Below, piece after piece: positions 26,911 through 35,514 of a stretch of 64,000 nucleotides of DNA. The position numbers and the translations under genes were made by a program. How positions within the stretch are numbered: the stretch's first letter is position 1; each line of letters begins with the position of its first letter. Source of the stretch: Pseudomonas kribbensis (GTDB taxonomy: Bacteria; Pseudomonadota; Gammaproteobacteria; Pseudomonadales; Pseudomonadaceae); NCBI RefSeq assembly GCF_003352185.1, contig NZ_CP029608.1:5932501-5996500 (forward strand), in the 5' to 3' direction. Under the pieces are notes generated by a model, which saw only the letters and a program-made list of their open reading frames with translations, had not been told where the DNA came from and ran no database searches.

Positions 26911-27986
26911 CAGGCAAACACCTGCAGGCTGCGCGGTGGCAAGGCGACCATGATCTGCTGGGCGCCGAGGCGCGGCATGGCTTCCGGCGCCAGTTCAGCA
27001 AGCAAGGCATGACCGGGCAATTGATCGAGCTCGAAGCTCATGCGGCAGCGGTTGCCGAGGAAAGTGATCTCGCGGACCTTGGCCGGGAACAGGTTTTCTT
27101 CGTGCACCAGCGGATTGACGTTGATCGCTTCCGGGCGGCAGAACAGCCGGCCCGACGGGCTGTGGACGCTGCCGTCGGCCAGACGCAGGTTCATCCCGCC
27201 GACCTTGGCGTGGCTATCGCTGCTGCGCTGGAACGGCAGCCAGTTGCCCTGGCCGACGAACTCGGCCACGAACGGCGTGGCCGGGCGGTTGTAGATTTCC
27301 TGCGGGGTGGCGTACTGCTCGACCTTGCCGTTGTTCATCACGGCGATGCGGTCGGCCATCAGCATGGCCTCGTCCTGATTGTGGGTGACCATCAGGGTGG
27401 TGATGCCGAGGTTGCGCTGCAATTGGCGCAGCTCGGTGCACAGATGCTCGCGGACCCGGGCGTCGAGGGCCGACATCGGTTCGTCGAGCAACAGCAGCGA
27501 CGGCGCCGGCGCCAAGGCACGGGCCAGTGCCACCCGTTGCTGCTGGCCGCCGGACAACTGGCCCGGGTATTTTTTCTCACTGCCGCTGAGGCCGACCAGT
27601 TCCAGCATCTGACCGACACGACGACGCACTTCATCGCGACCACTGCCGGCGAGGCCGTAGGCAATGTTCGCTTCGACAGTCAGATTGGGGAACAGCGCAT
27701 AGGACTGGAACAGGATCCCGTAGTCCCGGGCCTGGGGCGCGAGGTGGGAAACATCGCGATCGCCGAGGTACAACTCGCCGCTGTCCTGCTTCTCCAGACC
27801 GGCGATGCAGCGCAGCAACGTGGTCTTGCCACAGCCCGACGGGCCGAGCAGACACACCAGCTCACCGGCCGCGACATCGAGGGAGACGTTATCCAGCGCC
27901 GTGAAGGCGCCGAAGCGCTTCTGCACGCCGCGCACTTTCATCGGAGCGCCGGGGTTGGTCAGGGCAGTTGCGATTGCAGGGTTCAT
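26910..27986 (-). CDS. 2-aminoethylphosphonate-type ABC transporter, ATP-binding protein
   Basis: The 358-residue protein has Walker A LLGPSGCGKTTLLRCIAG, signature LSGGQQQRVALARALA and Walker B LLLLDEPMSALDA. These are followed by the H-loop in MVTHNQDEAML. A C-terminal TOBE-like domain of about 100 residues contains RPEAINVNPL. It powers the permease encoded next. It is the first transporter gene and lies 107 bases downstream of the LysR gene on the same strand. That gap contains TCGGTC and GACCGA (28034-28067) as an inverted pair, which could belong to a regulator site. Confidence 0.88.
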   Translation of the reverse strand: MNPAIATALTNPGAPMKVRGVQKRFGAFTALDNVSLDVAAGELVCLLGPSGCGKTTLLRCIAGLEKQDSGELYLGDRDVSHLAPQARDYGILFQSYALFPNLTVEANIAYGLAGSGRDEVRRRVGQMLELVGLSGSEKKYPGQLSGGQQQRVALARALAPAPSLLLLDEPMSALDARVREHLCTELRQLQRNLGITTLMVTHNQDEAMLMADRIAVMNNGKVEQYATPQEIYNRPATPFVAEFVGQGNWLPFQRSSDSHAKVGGMNLRLADGSVHSPSGRLFCRPEAINVNPLVHEENLFPAKVREITFLGNRCRMSFELDQLPGHALLAELAPEAMPRLGAQQIMVALPPRSLQVFA

Positions 27987-28093
27987 GGACAGGCCTCATC
28001 AAGCAGATGAGACGAATCCTAGAGTTGTAATGCGTCGGTCATATGGCAACGAGGCAAAAACGACCGATAGTGGTATTCAGGGATTTTGGTTGA

Positions 28094-28957
28094 TCACGCC
28101 GGAGACATTTCCTGCGCCAGCCCGAGAAACGCTGCCGGCAAGCGGGCGTTCTTGCGTTCCTTGAGGCAGTAGAGGTATTCGGGGATCTGCGGCGCATTTT
28201 CGAGGGTCAGCACCCGCAATTGCGGATCGTGCGGCACTTCCTGGCGGGCAATGATGCTGATGCCGATGTTGCGCAGCACCGCTTCGCGGATCGATTCGCG
28301 GCTGCCGATCTCCAGCAACGGCCCGAAACTGACCCCGGCACCGGCCAGCAAGTCTTCGGTCAGGCGACGGGTGGTCGAGCCCGGCTCGCGCATCAACAGG
28401 GTATGCCCGGCCAGCGCGTTCAGCGTGACATGGTCGTGCGCCGCCAGCGGATGATTGCGATGCACCGCCAGCACCAGCGGATCGCTGCCGAGCACCCGGC
28501 GGATCAGCCGCGCATCGTCGAGCAATTGCGATGACGCCGCGACATCCACCCGGTAGTCCTCCAGCGCTTCCAGCACTTGCTGTGAATTGCCGATTTCCAC
28601 CGACACTTCCACCTGCGGCAAGCGCTCGCGGAAGGTCTTCACCAGATCGAGGATGTAATACGGCGCCGTGGCGGCGATGCGCAGCGTGCCCTGAACCTGG
28701 CCGCTGTTGCGCAGGAAGAACTCGATGTCGGCCTCCTGCTGCAGCAACGCCTTGACCATCGGCAGCAGCCGCGCGCCTTCATCGCTGACACTCAGCCGTC
28801 GGCCACCACGGTAGAACAGCTCCACCGAATACTGGCTTTCCAGATTGCGGATCTGGGTGGTTACGGTCGGTTGGCTGAGGCCGAGCTTTTTCGCCGCCAG
28901 CGTAATGCTGCCCAGACGGGCCACCATGTAAAACGCTTTCAGCTCGGCACTCAGCAC
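28094..28957 (-). CDS. LysR-family regulator, probably of the phosphonate genes
   Basis: The 287-residue protein starts with GTG at 28957. The winged helix-turn-helix begins almost at once (LKAFYMVARLGSITLAAKKLGLSQPTVTTQIRNLE, here spanning residues 6-40), so no longer start is needed. The effector domain has the periplasmic-binding-like fold. LysR proteins usually control genes beside them; the closest are the transporter genes downstream on the same strand. A LysR regulator of aminoethylphosphonate use (AepR) is known in P. putida, though I cannot say this is its ortholog. Upstream, cadA ends only 16 bases before, but that is probably a separate unit. Confidence 0.85.
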   Translation of the reverse strand: MLSAELKAFYMVARLGSITLAAKKLGLSQPTVTTQIRNLESQYSVELFYRGGRRLSVSDEGARLLPMVKALLQQEADIEFFLRNSGQVQGTLRIAATAPYYILDLVKTFRERLPQVEVSVEIGNSQQVLEALEDYRVDVAASSQLLDDARLIRRVLGSDPLVLAVHRNHPLAAHDHVTLNALAGHTLLMREPGSTTRRLTEDLLAGAGVSFGPLLEIGSRESIREAVLRNIGISIIARQEVPHDPQLRVLTLENAPQIPEYLYCLKERKNARLPAAFLGLAQEMSPA

Positions 28958-28973
28958 AACCGTCCCTCTTCCT

Positions 28974-31229
28974 CTATTTGCGCAACAGGCGCAAACCGTT
29001 GAACACCACCAGCAGGCTCACGCCCATGTCGGCAAACACCGCCATCCACATGGTGGCGAGCCCGGCGAAGGTTACCCCAAGAAAGATAGCCTTGATCACC
29101 AATGCCAACGCAATGTTCTGTTTCAGGATGCTGGCCGTGTTGCGGGACAGGCTGATGAACGCCGGAATCTTGCGCAAATCGTCGTCCATCAGGGCGACAT
29201 CGGCAGTTTCAATTGCCGTATCGGTGCCGGCTGCCGCCATCGCAAAACCGATCTCGGCCCGCGCCAGTGCCGGCGCATCGTTGATGCCGTCGCCGACCAT
29301 GCCGACTCGACGGCCCTGCGCGTACAGGTCCTCGATGGCTTGCAGTTTGTCGGTCGGCAACAAGTCGCCCTTGGCCTGATCGATCCCGACCTGCGCCGCA
29401 ATCGCCTGAGCGGTGTGGACGTTGTCGCCGGTCAGCATCAGGGTTTTCACGCCCAGATCGTGCAACTGGCGGATCGCCTCGCGGCTGGTTTCCTTGACGG
29501 TGTCGGCCACGGCGAACAGTGCCAGCGGGCCGGAGCTGTCGAGCAGCAACACCACGGACTTGCCCTGTTTCTCCAGCGCGAACAGTTTTTCTTCCAGTTG
29601 CGGCGAGCACAGGCCCAGCTCTTCCACCAGTCGGTGATTGCCCAAATGGTAGGCCTGACCGTTGACCTCACCCTTCACACCGCGCCCGGCCAGGGCTTCG
29701 AAGTTATCCACGACCAGCGGCGCGAAACCTTTATCCACAGCGGCATTGGCGATGGCCAGCGACACCGGGTGATCGGAACGCCCGGCCAGCGCGGCGGCAA
29801 TGGCCGGGGCCGTGGCATCGGCGGTCGGGTCGAGGGACAGGTAGTCGGTCTGCACCGGTTTGCCGTGGGTGATGGTGCCGGTCTTGTCGAGGGCCAGATA
29901 GTCGAGCTTGAAACCGCCCTCCAGGTACACGCCGCCCTTGACCAGAATGCCTTTGCGCGCCGCTGCGGCGAGGCCGCTGACGATGGTCACCGGGGTGGAA
30001 ATCACCAGTGCGCACGGGCACGCAACCACCAGCAGCACCAGCGCGCGGTAGATCCAGTCGAACCACACGGCGCCCATGAACAACGGCGGGATGATCGCCA
30101 CGGCCAGGGCCAGAACGAAGACCACCGGGGTGTAGATTTTCGAGAACTGATCGACGAAGCGCTGGGTCGGTGCCCGCGCGCCTTGCGCCTGTTCCACGGC
30201 GTGGATAATTCGCGCCAGAGTGGAATTGTTTGCCGCTGCGGTCACTGTGTATTCCAGCGAGCCGGCCTGGTTGATGGTGCCGGCGAACACTTTGTCACCA
30301 ATGGTTTTTTCCACCGGCAGGCTTTCGCCGGTAATCGGCGCCTGATCGATAGTCGAACTGCCGCTGACGACTTCACCGTCCAGCGCGATGCGCTCGCCGG
30401 GTTTCACCCGCACCCGGGCGCCGAGATCGATGCTTTTCACATCAAGTTCGACCCATTTGCCGTCCGCCTGCAACACAGTCGCCTGCTCCGGCGTCATCTG
30501 CATCAAACCGCTGATGGCGTTGCGTGCGCGATCCAGCGAGCGCGCTTCGATCAGCTCGGCCACGGTGAACAGGAACATCACCATCGCCGCTTCCGGCCAC
30601 TGGCCGATCAACACCGCACCGGTCACGGCGATGCTCATCAGGGCGTTGATGTTGAGGTTGCGGTTCTTCAGGGCGATCCAGCCCTTCTTGTAGGTGGTGA
30701 GGCCGCCGCTGAGGATCGAGATCAGCGCGATGATCGCCACCACCCAGGTCGGGGCAGCGCTGGTGAAGTGGATCACTTCGGCAGCGAGTGCACCGACGCC
30801 GGACAGCGCCAGCGGCCACCAGTGTTTTTTCACCGGGACGGCGGCCGGGGCATCAACGCCCGCCTCCAGCGGCTCGGCCTGCATGCCGAGGGATTTGATC
30901 GCGTCGATGATCGGCGCGGTGTCCGACAGATTGTGGGTCACGCCGAGCACGCGATTGATCAGGTTGAACTCCAGCTGCTGGATCCCGGCCAGTTTGCCGA
31001 GCTTGTTCTGGATCAGCGTCTGCTCGGTCGGACAGTCCATCGCTTCGATGCGGAAACTGCTCAACCGGGCGTCGGCGCTTTTCGCCTCGCTCAGTTGAAT
31101 CAGCGACGGGGCTGCGGCTTTTGATGCACAGCAGGAATCAGCGCCGTGGTCGTGTTTATGCACAGGCTGCAATTTGTGGCTGTGGTCGTGTCCCGCGTGG
31201 GATTTGTGGGTGTGCTGGGAATCGCTCAT
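28974..31229 (-). CDS. cadA: Cd/Zn/Pb-exporting P-type ATPase
   Basis: The 751-residue protein is a P1B-type ATPase. Its N-terminus is His-rich (residues 1-36, including HAGHDHSHK and HKHDHGADSCC). A heavy-metal-associated domain follows in which the usual CxxC is DCPTEQ, leaving one cysteine of the pair. The membrane CPC motif is ACPCALVIS, the phosphorylated Asp is in DKTGTITHG, and the hinge is GDGINDAPALA. The DCPTE form is typical of Zn/Cd pumps in pseudomonads. It is divergent from cadR with a MerR-type operator between them, so it should be induced by cadmium, zinc or lead. Confidence 0.94.
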   Translation of the reverse strand: MSDSQHTHKSHAGHDHSHKLQPVHKHDHGADSCCASKAAAPSLIQLSEAKSADARLSSFRIEAMDCPTEQTLIQNKLGKLAGIQQLEFNLINRVLGVTHNLSDTAPIIDAIKSLGMQAEPLEAGVDAPAAVPVKKHWWPLALSGVGALAAEVIHFTSAAPTWVVAIIALISILSGGLTTYKKGWIALKNRNLNINALMSIAVTGAVLIGQWPEAAMVMFLFTVAELIEARSLDRARNAISGLMQMTPEQATVLQADGKWVELDVKSIDLGARVRVKPGERIALDGEVVSGSSTIDQAPITGESLPVEKTIGDKVFAGTINQAGSLEYTVTAAANNSTLARIIHAVEQAQGARAPTQRFVDQFSKIYTPVVFVLALAVAIIPPLFMGAVWFDWIYRALVLLVVACPCALVISTPVTIVSGLAAAARKGILVKGGVYLEGGFKLDYLALDKTGTITHGKPVQTDYLSLDPTADATAPAIAAALAGRSDHPVSLAIANAAVDKGFAPLVVDNFEALAGRGVKGEVNGQAYHLGNHRLVEELGLCSPQLEEKLFALEKQGKSVVLLLDSSGPLALFAVADTVKETSREAIRQLHDLGVKTLMLTGDNVHTAQAIAAQVGIDQAKGDLLPTDKLQAIEDLYAQGRRVGMVGDGINDAPALARAEIGFAMAAAGTDTAIETADVALMDDDLRKIPAFISLSRNTASILKQNIALALVIKAIFLGVTFAGLATMWMAVFADMGVSLLVVFNGLRLLRK

Positions 31230-31259
31230 TGGTCGCGTCCATGAAGGTGCCTGTTGCCA

Positions 31260-31290
31260 AGTAAAGACCCTGTAGCCACTATAGGGTCAA
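31260..31290 (-). promoter_or_regulatory. MerR-type promoter/operator of cadA
   Basis: Read toward cadA, TTGACC (31290-31285) and TTTACT (31265-31260) are separated by 19 bases. This is the overlong spacer that MerR-family activators require. The spacer holds the near-perfect dyad ACCCTGTAG-CCA-CTATAGGGT (31267-31287, one mismatch). CadR bound there would untwist the promoter when metal binds. Confidence 0.88.
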
Positions 31291-31313
31291 GCACCCTTTT
31301 GGAGATTGCCGTC

Positions 31314-31763
31314 ATGAAGATCGGAGAACTGGCGAAACAGACCGATTGCGCCGTGGAAACCATCCGCTACTACGAGCGCGAAAACCTGCTGCCGGAGCCG
31401 GCCCGCAGCGACGGCAACTACCGCGTCTACACCCAGGCCCACGCCGAGCGCCTGACCTTCATCCGCAACTGCCGCACCCTCGACATGACCCTCGAAGAAA
31501 TCCGCAGCCTGCTCGCCTTGCGCGACAGCCCGCAGGATCAGTGCGAAAGCGTGAATGCGCTGATCGACGAGCACATCCAGCACGTCAAGGCGCGGATCGA
31601 CGGGTTGCTGGCGTTGCAGACGCAACTGCTCGACCTGCGCCAGCGTTGTGGCGAAGGGCCGGAGGCGGATCAATGCGGGATCTTGCAGCGGCTGGAAGTG
31701 AGTGGCGGGGTTGTCGCAACCGAAATCGAACATTCCCATGTAGGCCGCAGCCACGGCCATTGA
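31314..31763 (+). CDS. cadR: MerR-family metal-responsive regulator
   Basis: The 149-residue protein starts at MKIGELAKQTDC. The longer in-frame extension would include the operator. The MerR helix-turn-helix is VETIRYYERENLLP, followed by the dimerisation helix. Cysteines C77, C112 and C121 match the metal-binding set of CadR/PbrR-type sensors, in which the last pair is C-x8-C (CGEGPEADQC). The tail is His-rich (EHSHVGRSHGH), as in P. putida CadR. It should activate cadA on Cd, Zn or Pb binding. Confidence 0.93.
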   Translation: MKIGELAKQTDCAVETIRYYERENLLPEPARSDGNYRVYTQAHAERLTFIRNCRTLDMTLEEIRSLLALRDSPQDQCESVNALIDEHIQHVKARIDGLLALQTQLLDLRQRCGEGPEADQCGILQRLEVSGGVVATEIEHSHVGRSHGH

Positions 31764-31778
31764 GACCACCCCAAAACA

Positions 31779-31870
31779 CTGTGGGAGCTAGCCTGCTAGC
31801 GATAGGGCCATCAGATTCAACAGTGAAGTTGACTGAAAGTCCGCTATCGCTAGCAGGCTAGCTCCCACAG
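31779..31870. repeat. Perfect 27-bp inverted repeat (REPIN-like)
   Basis: Positions 31779-31805 and 31844-31870 are exact inverted repeats of 27 bases, each containing GTGGGAGCTAGCCTGCTAGC or its complement. The spacer is 38 bases. Compared with the other copies in the window the inner arm uses CTAGC instead of CCAGC or GAGC, and both halves have changed together. It lies between the convergent cadR and thyA genes. Confidence 0.9.
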
Positions 31871-31889
31871 GGGTATTGCTTGATGCCTG

Positions 31890-32861
31890 TCAGACCGCCA
31901 TCGGCGCAGTCATCGGCGCATGGTGCTCGTAGCCTTCCAGCGAGAAGTCGCCCGGTTCCACCAGCTCCAGCCATTCCGGCTGGTACACACCGGTCTTGGC
32001 GAACTCCGGCACACGATCCGAAATCTTCAGCTTCGGCATGGCGAACGGCTCGCGCTTGAGCTGTTCGTTGAGCATGTCGAGGTGGTTTTCGTAGACGTGG
32101 GCGTCACCGATGAAATAGGTGAACCAGCGCGGCGTGTAGCCGGTCAGGCGACCGATCAGGCTCAGCAGCGCGGCGCCTTCGGTGAGGTTGAACGGCGTGC
32201 CCAGACCCAGGTCGTTGGAGCGGATGTAGAGGGTCAGAGAAATCTCTTTGGTCTCGACATTCGGGTGGAACTGGTACAGCAGATGGCACGGCGGCAGGGC
32301 CATTTCATCGAGCTGGGCGCAGTTCCAGCCGTGGAACAGTATGCGGCGGCTGCCCGGGTCCTTGATGATCGTGTCGACGCACTGGCGCACCTGATCGATG
32401 GCTTTGTACAACACCACGTAGGCCTGGCCGTCTTCTTCGCCCTGGGCAATCTGCTTGTAGCCGTTGCTCAGGGTTTGTTCGATGGCGGCGGTGTTGCTCA
32501 GCGGGATCTGCTTGTACGCCGGCCATTTGCGCCATTGCACACCGTAGATTTCGCCGAGGTCGTCTTCGCCCTGACGGAACGGGTTGGCCAGCCACTGGGC
32601 GTTTTCGTTGGCGTTCTGATCCCAGACCTTGCAGCCCAGCGCACGGAATTCGGCGGCGTTGTTCACGCCACGCAGAAAGCCGCACATCTCGCCGATGGCC
32701 GATTTGAAGGCCATCTTGCGGGTGGTGATCGCCGGGAAACCTTCCTGCAGATCGAAGCGCAGCATGGCGCCCGGAAAGCTGATGGTGTTCACGCCGGTAC
32801 GGTTGGCCTGTTTGGTGCCGTTGTTGATGACGTGCGACACCAGATCGAGATATTGCTTCAT
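31890..32861 (-). CDS. thyA: Thymidylate synthase
   Basis: The 323-residue protein has the catalytic cysteine in [11 protein letters not shown] and the folate/dUMP-binding stretch [15 protein letters not shown]. It is about 60 residues longer than the E. coli enzyme, with an insert in the middle (around residues 95-160). Such longer forms are usual in Pseudomonas. It makes dTMP from dUMP with methylene-tetrahydrofolate, and the dihydrofolate released is recycled by FolA. It follows lgt by 50 bases on the same strand, the same pair order as in other gammaproteobacteria. Confidence 0.96.
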   Translation of the reverse strand: MKQYLDLVSHVINNGTKQANRTGVNTISFPGAMLRFDLQEGFPAITTRKMAFKSAIGEMCGFLRGVNNAAEFRALGCKVWDQNANENAQWLANPFRQGEDDLGEIYGVQWRKWPAYKQIPLSNTAAIEQTLSNGYKQIAQGEEDGQAYVVLYKAIDQVRQCVDTIIKDPGSRRILFHGWNCAQLDEMALPPCHLLYQFHPNVETKEISLTLYIRSNDLGLGTPFNLTEGAALLSLIGRLTGYTPRWFTYFIGDAHVYENHLDMLNEQLKREPFAMPKLKISDRVPEFAKTGVYQPEWLELVEPGDFSLEGYEHHAPMTAPMAV

Positions 32862-32911
32862 GAGTTACCTGTGTCCTTGAGCCCCGGCCAACTGCGCCGG
32901 GGTTCGAATAT

Positions 32912-33727
32912 TTAAGCTGTCGGTGCAACCGGCGCCGACGGGGCACGGCGGTAGGCCAGCCAGATCAGGAACAGCCCGCCGATGATCATCGGTACGCAGA
33001 GGATCTGACCCATGGTCAGCCAGTTCCAGGCCAGGTAGCCCAGTTGCGCGTCCGGCACGCGGACGAATTCGACGATGAAACGGAAGATGCCATAGAACAG
33101 AGCGAACATGCCCGAGACCGCCATGGTTGGACGCGGCTTGCGCGAGAACAGCCAGAGGATCAGGAACAGTGCCACGCCTTCGAGCGCGAACTGATACAGC
33201 TGCGACGGGTGACGCGGCAGTTGCGCCGGGTCGCTGAACGGCGGGAACACCATGGCCCACGGCACGTCGGTGGCCTTGCCCCACAGCTCGGCGTTGATGA
33301 AGTTGCCGATACGCCCGGCGCCCAGACCGATCGGCACCATCGGTGCGACGAAGTCCATCAGCTGGAAGAACGACTTGCCGTTACGCTTGCCGAACCACAA
33401 CGCCGCCAGCATCACGCCGATGAAGCCGCCGTGGAACGACATGCCGCCCTTCCACACTTCGAAAATCAGCGTCGGGTTGGCGATGTAGGCGCTCAGATCG
33501 TAGAACAGCACATAGCCCAGCCGCCCGCCGACAATCACCCCCATCGACAGCCAGAACACCAGGTCGGAGAGTTTCTCCTTGGTCCAGGTCGGGTCGAAAC
33601 GGTTGAGCCGGCGCGACGCCAGCAGCCACGCACCGCCGATGCCGACCAGATACATCAGGCCGTACCAATGGATTTTCAGCGGACCGATGGCCAAGGCCAC
33701 CGGGTCGATCTGCGGGTAAGGCAGCAT
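32912..33727 (-). CDS. lgt: Prolipoprotein diacylglyceryl transferase
   Basis: The 271-residue inner-membrane protein has seven hydrophobic segments. Lgt motifs are seen in [24 protein letters not shown] and the family signature [16 protein letters not shown]. It transfers diacylglycerol from phosphatidylglycerol to the lipobox cysteine of lipoproteins. Candidate clients in this window include LaoB. It is upstream of thyA on the same strand with a 50-base gap, so the two are probably one operon. Confidence 0.97.
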   Translation of the reverse strand: MLPYPQIDPVALAIGPLKIHWYGLMYLVGIGGAWLLASRRLNRFDPTWTKEKLSDLVFWLSMGVIVGGRLGYVLFYDLSAYIANPTLIFEVWKGGMSFHGGFIGVMLAALWFGKRNGKSFFQLMDFVAPMVPIGLGAGRIGNFINAELWGKATDVPWAMVFPPFSDPAQLPRHPSQLYQFALEGVALFLILWLFSRKPRPTMAVSGMFALFYGIFRFIVEFVRVPDAQLGYLAWNWLTMGQILCVPMIIGGLFLIWLAYRRAPSAPVAPTA

Positions 33728-33823
33728 TGCGACTCCTCGTTAGAGTTCAAATCTTCAAAATTCCCGGGCGACGCTGCCACCTCAGGATTAAGCCAGGATT
33801 GTGGCCTGCTCGGAACAGACGCC

Positions 33824-34606
33824 TCAGAACAGAAAGCTCAGCCCCACGCAGAACAGCAAAGCGGCGAACAGCCGTTTCAGCAACTTCGGCGACAACTTGT
33901 GCGCCAGCCGCGCGCCGATCCGGGCGAACACCATGCTGGTCAGCGCAATGCCCAGCAGCGCCGGCAAATACACAAACCCGAGACTATGGGCCGGCAGCAA
34001 CGGATCATGCCAGCCCAGAATCATGAAACTTATTGCACTTGCCAAGGCGATCGGCAGGCCACAGGCCGACGAAGTCGCCACGGCCTGCTGCATCGGCACG
34101 CTGCGCCAGGTCAGGAACGGCACGGTCAGCGAGCCGCCGCCAATGCCGAAAATCGCCGACGCCCAGCCGATCACACTGCCGGCCACGGTCAGACCGAGTT
34201 TACCGGGCACCGTTCGGCTGGCCTTGGGTTTGACGTCCAGCGCCAGCTGCGCCGCGATCACCAGGGCGAACACACCGATGATCTTCTGCAGGTTGGGCCC
34301 GGAGATCGCTTCAGCGGTCAGCGCGCCGAAACCGGCACCCAGCAGGATCCCGACGGTCATCCAGGCGAAAATCGGCCAGCGCACCGCCCCGCGTCGATGA
34401 TGTTCACGCACGGCGTTGACCGAGGTGAAGATGATCGTCGCCAGCGACGTGCCGACAGCCAGGTGGGTCAGGATCGACGGATCGAAACCCTGCAAGGTGA
34501 AACTGAACACCAGCACCGGGACGATGATGATCCCGCCGCCAACCCCGAACAGCCCCGCCAGTACGCCTGCACAGGCACCCAGCGCCAGATAGAGCAGAAA
34601 TTCCAT
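33824..34606 (-). CDS. TSUP/TauE-SafE family membrane carrier
   Basis: The 260-residue protein starts at MEFLLYLALGACAGVLAG; the in-frame extension upstream has no supporting features. It has about eight hydrophobic segments. The paired family motif GLFGVGGGIIIVPVLV in the first half is matched by AIFGIGGGSLTVPFLT in the second, showing the internal repeat of TSUP proteins. Members move sulfite, sulfoacetate, taurine-related or other organic anions, usually outward. The substrate cannot be read from sequence. It is divergent from the NRDE gene. Confidence 0.87.
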   Translation of the reverse strand: MEFLLYLALGACAGVLAGLFGVGGGIIIVPVLVFSFTLQGFDPSILTHLAVGTSLATIIFTSVNAVREHHRRGAVRWPIFAWMTVGILLGAGFGALTAEAISGPNLQKIIGVFALVIAAQLALDVKPKASRTVPGKLGLTVAGSVIGWASAIFGIGGGSLTVPFLTWRSVPMQQAVATSSACGLPIALASAISFMILGWHDPLLPAHSLGFVYLPALLGIALTSMVFARIGARLAHKLSPKLLKRLFAALLFCVGLSFLF

Positions 34607-34736
34607 GACTGCCTCCAGAGGCGCATCCCAAAACCGGAGCGGCATGGTAACGGATGCATGGCCTTCGGCTCCACTGGCGATGGATGCACGGACGATGTCT
34701 GCGTAGAGTGGGCAAAAAACACACAAGGACCACCTT

Positions 34737-35483
34737 ATGTGCCTGATCGTTTTCGCCTGGCGGCCGGGGCATGCCCAGCCGCTGATCGTCGCGGCCAACC
34801 GTGACGAGTTCTACGCCCGGCCCAGTCTGCCGCTGGCCCAGTGGCCCGAGTCGCCGCACGTCCATGCCGGACGGGATCTGGAGGCCGGCGGCACCTGGCT
34901 CGGCCTCGGCGCCAACGGCCGTTTTGCCGCGCTGACCAACATCCGCGATCCGCATCAACCACCGGCCCGGCGCTCCCGGGGTGAACTGGTGGCGGGATTT
35001 CTGACCGGGAACCTGTCCATCGATGACTATTTGTCCGACGTTGTCGCCCGCTCGCCGGAATATGCCGGGTTCAATCTGCTGCTGGGCAATGCCAACGAGC
35101 TGTGGCATTTCAACGCGCGTTCTTCGGAACCGGTGATGTTGCAGCCGGGCATTTATGGACTTTCAAACGCGGCGCTGGATACGCCGTGGCCGAAACTGCT
35201 CAAGGCCAAGGCGGCATTGAGTGCGGTGCTGGATGATCCGCAACCCAAGCAATTGCTCGCGCTGCTGGGGGATGCGCAGACGGCACCTTTCGCCGAGCTG
35301 CCGGATACCGGCGTGGGGCTGGCGACCGAGTCGTTGCTGTCGAGTGTGTTTATTGCCAGCCAGAGTTACGGGACCCGGGCGAGTACGGCGCTGATCGTGC
35401 AGGCGGACGGAACGCGGCGGATGGTGGAGCGCAGTTTCGGGCCGTACGGTGGGCATCTGGGGGAAGTGGAGATCAATCTCTGA
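34737..35483 (+). CDS. NRDE (TANGO2-like) family protein
   Basis: The 248-residue protein begins MCLIVFAWRPG and has the defining NRDE motif at residues 21-24 (AANRDEFYARPS). C2 would be exposed as an N-terminal nucleophile after methionine removal, which is characteristic of this family and of its Ntn-hydrolase-like fold. TANGO2 relatives have been linked to heme or lipid handling in eukaryotes, but no reaction is established. It ends at a perfect hairpin terminator and converges on ptsP. Confidence 0.87.
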   Translation: MCLIVFAWRPGHAQPLIVAANRDEFYARPSLPLAQWPESPHVHAGRDLEAGGTWLGLGANGRFAALTNIRDPHQPPARRSRGELVAGFLTGNLSIDDYLSDVVARSPEYAGFNLLLGNANELWHFNARSSEPVMLQPGIYGLSNAALDTPWPKLLKAKAALSAVLDDPQPKQLLALLGDAQTAPFAELPDTGVGLATESLLSSVFIASQSYGTRASTALIVQADGTRRMVERSFGPYGGHLGEVEINL

Positions 35484-35511
35484 AGATCGCAGCCCGAAGG
35501 CTGCGATCTTC
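35482..35511. terminator. Perfect 13-bp hairpin between the NRDE gene and ptsP
   Basis: GAAGATCGCAGCC (35482-35494) pairs with GGCTGCGATCTTC (35499-35511) around a CGAA tetraloop. It overlaps the NRDE stop and ends just before the convergent ptsP stop. The GATCGCAGCC core is a recurrent extragenic sequence in Pseudomonas. Confidence 0.8.
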
Positions 35512-35514
35512 TGT

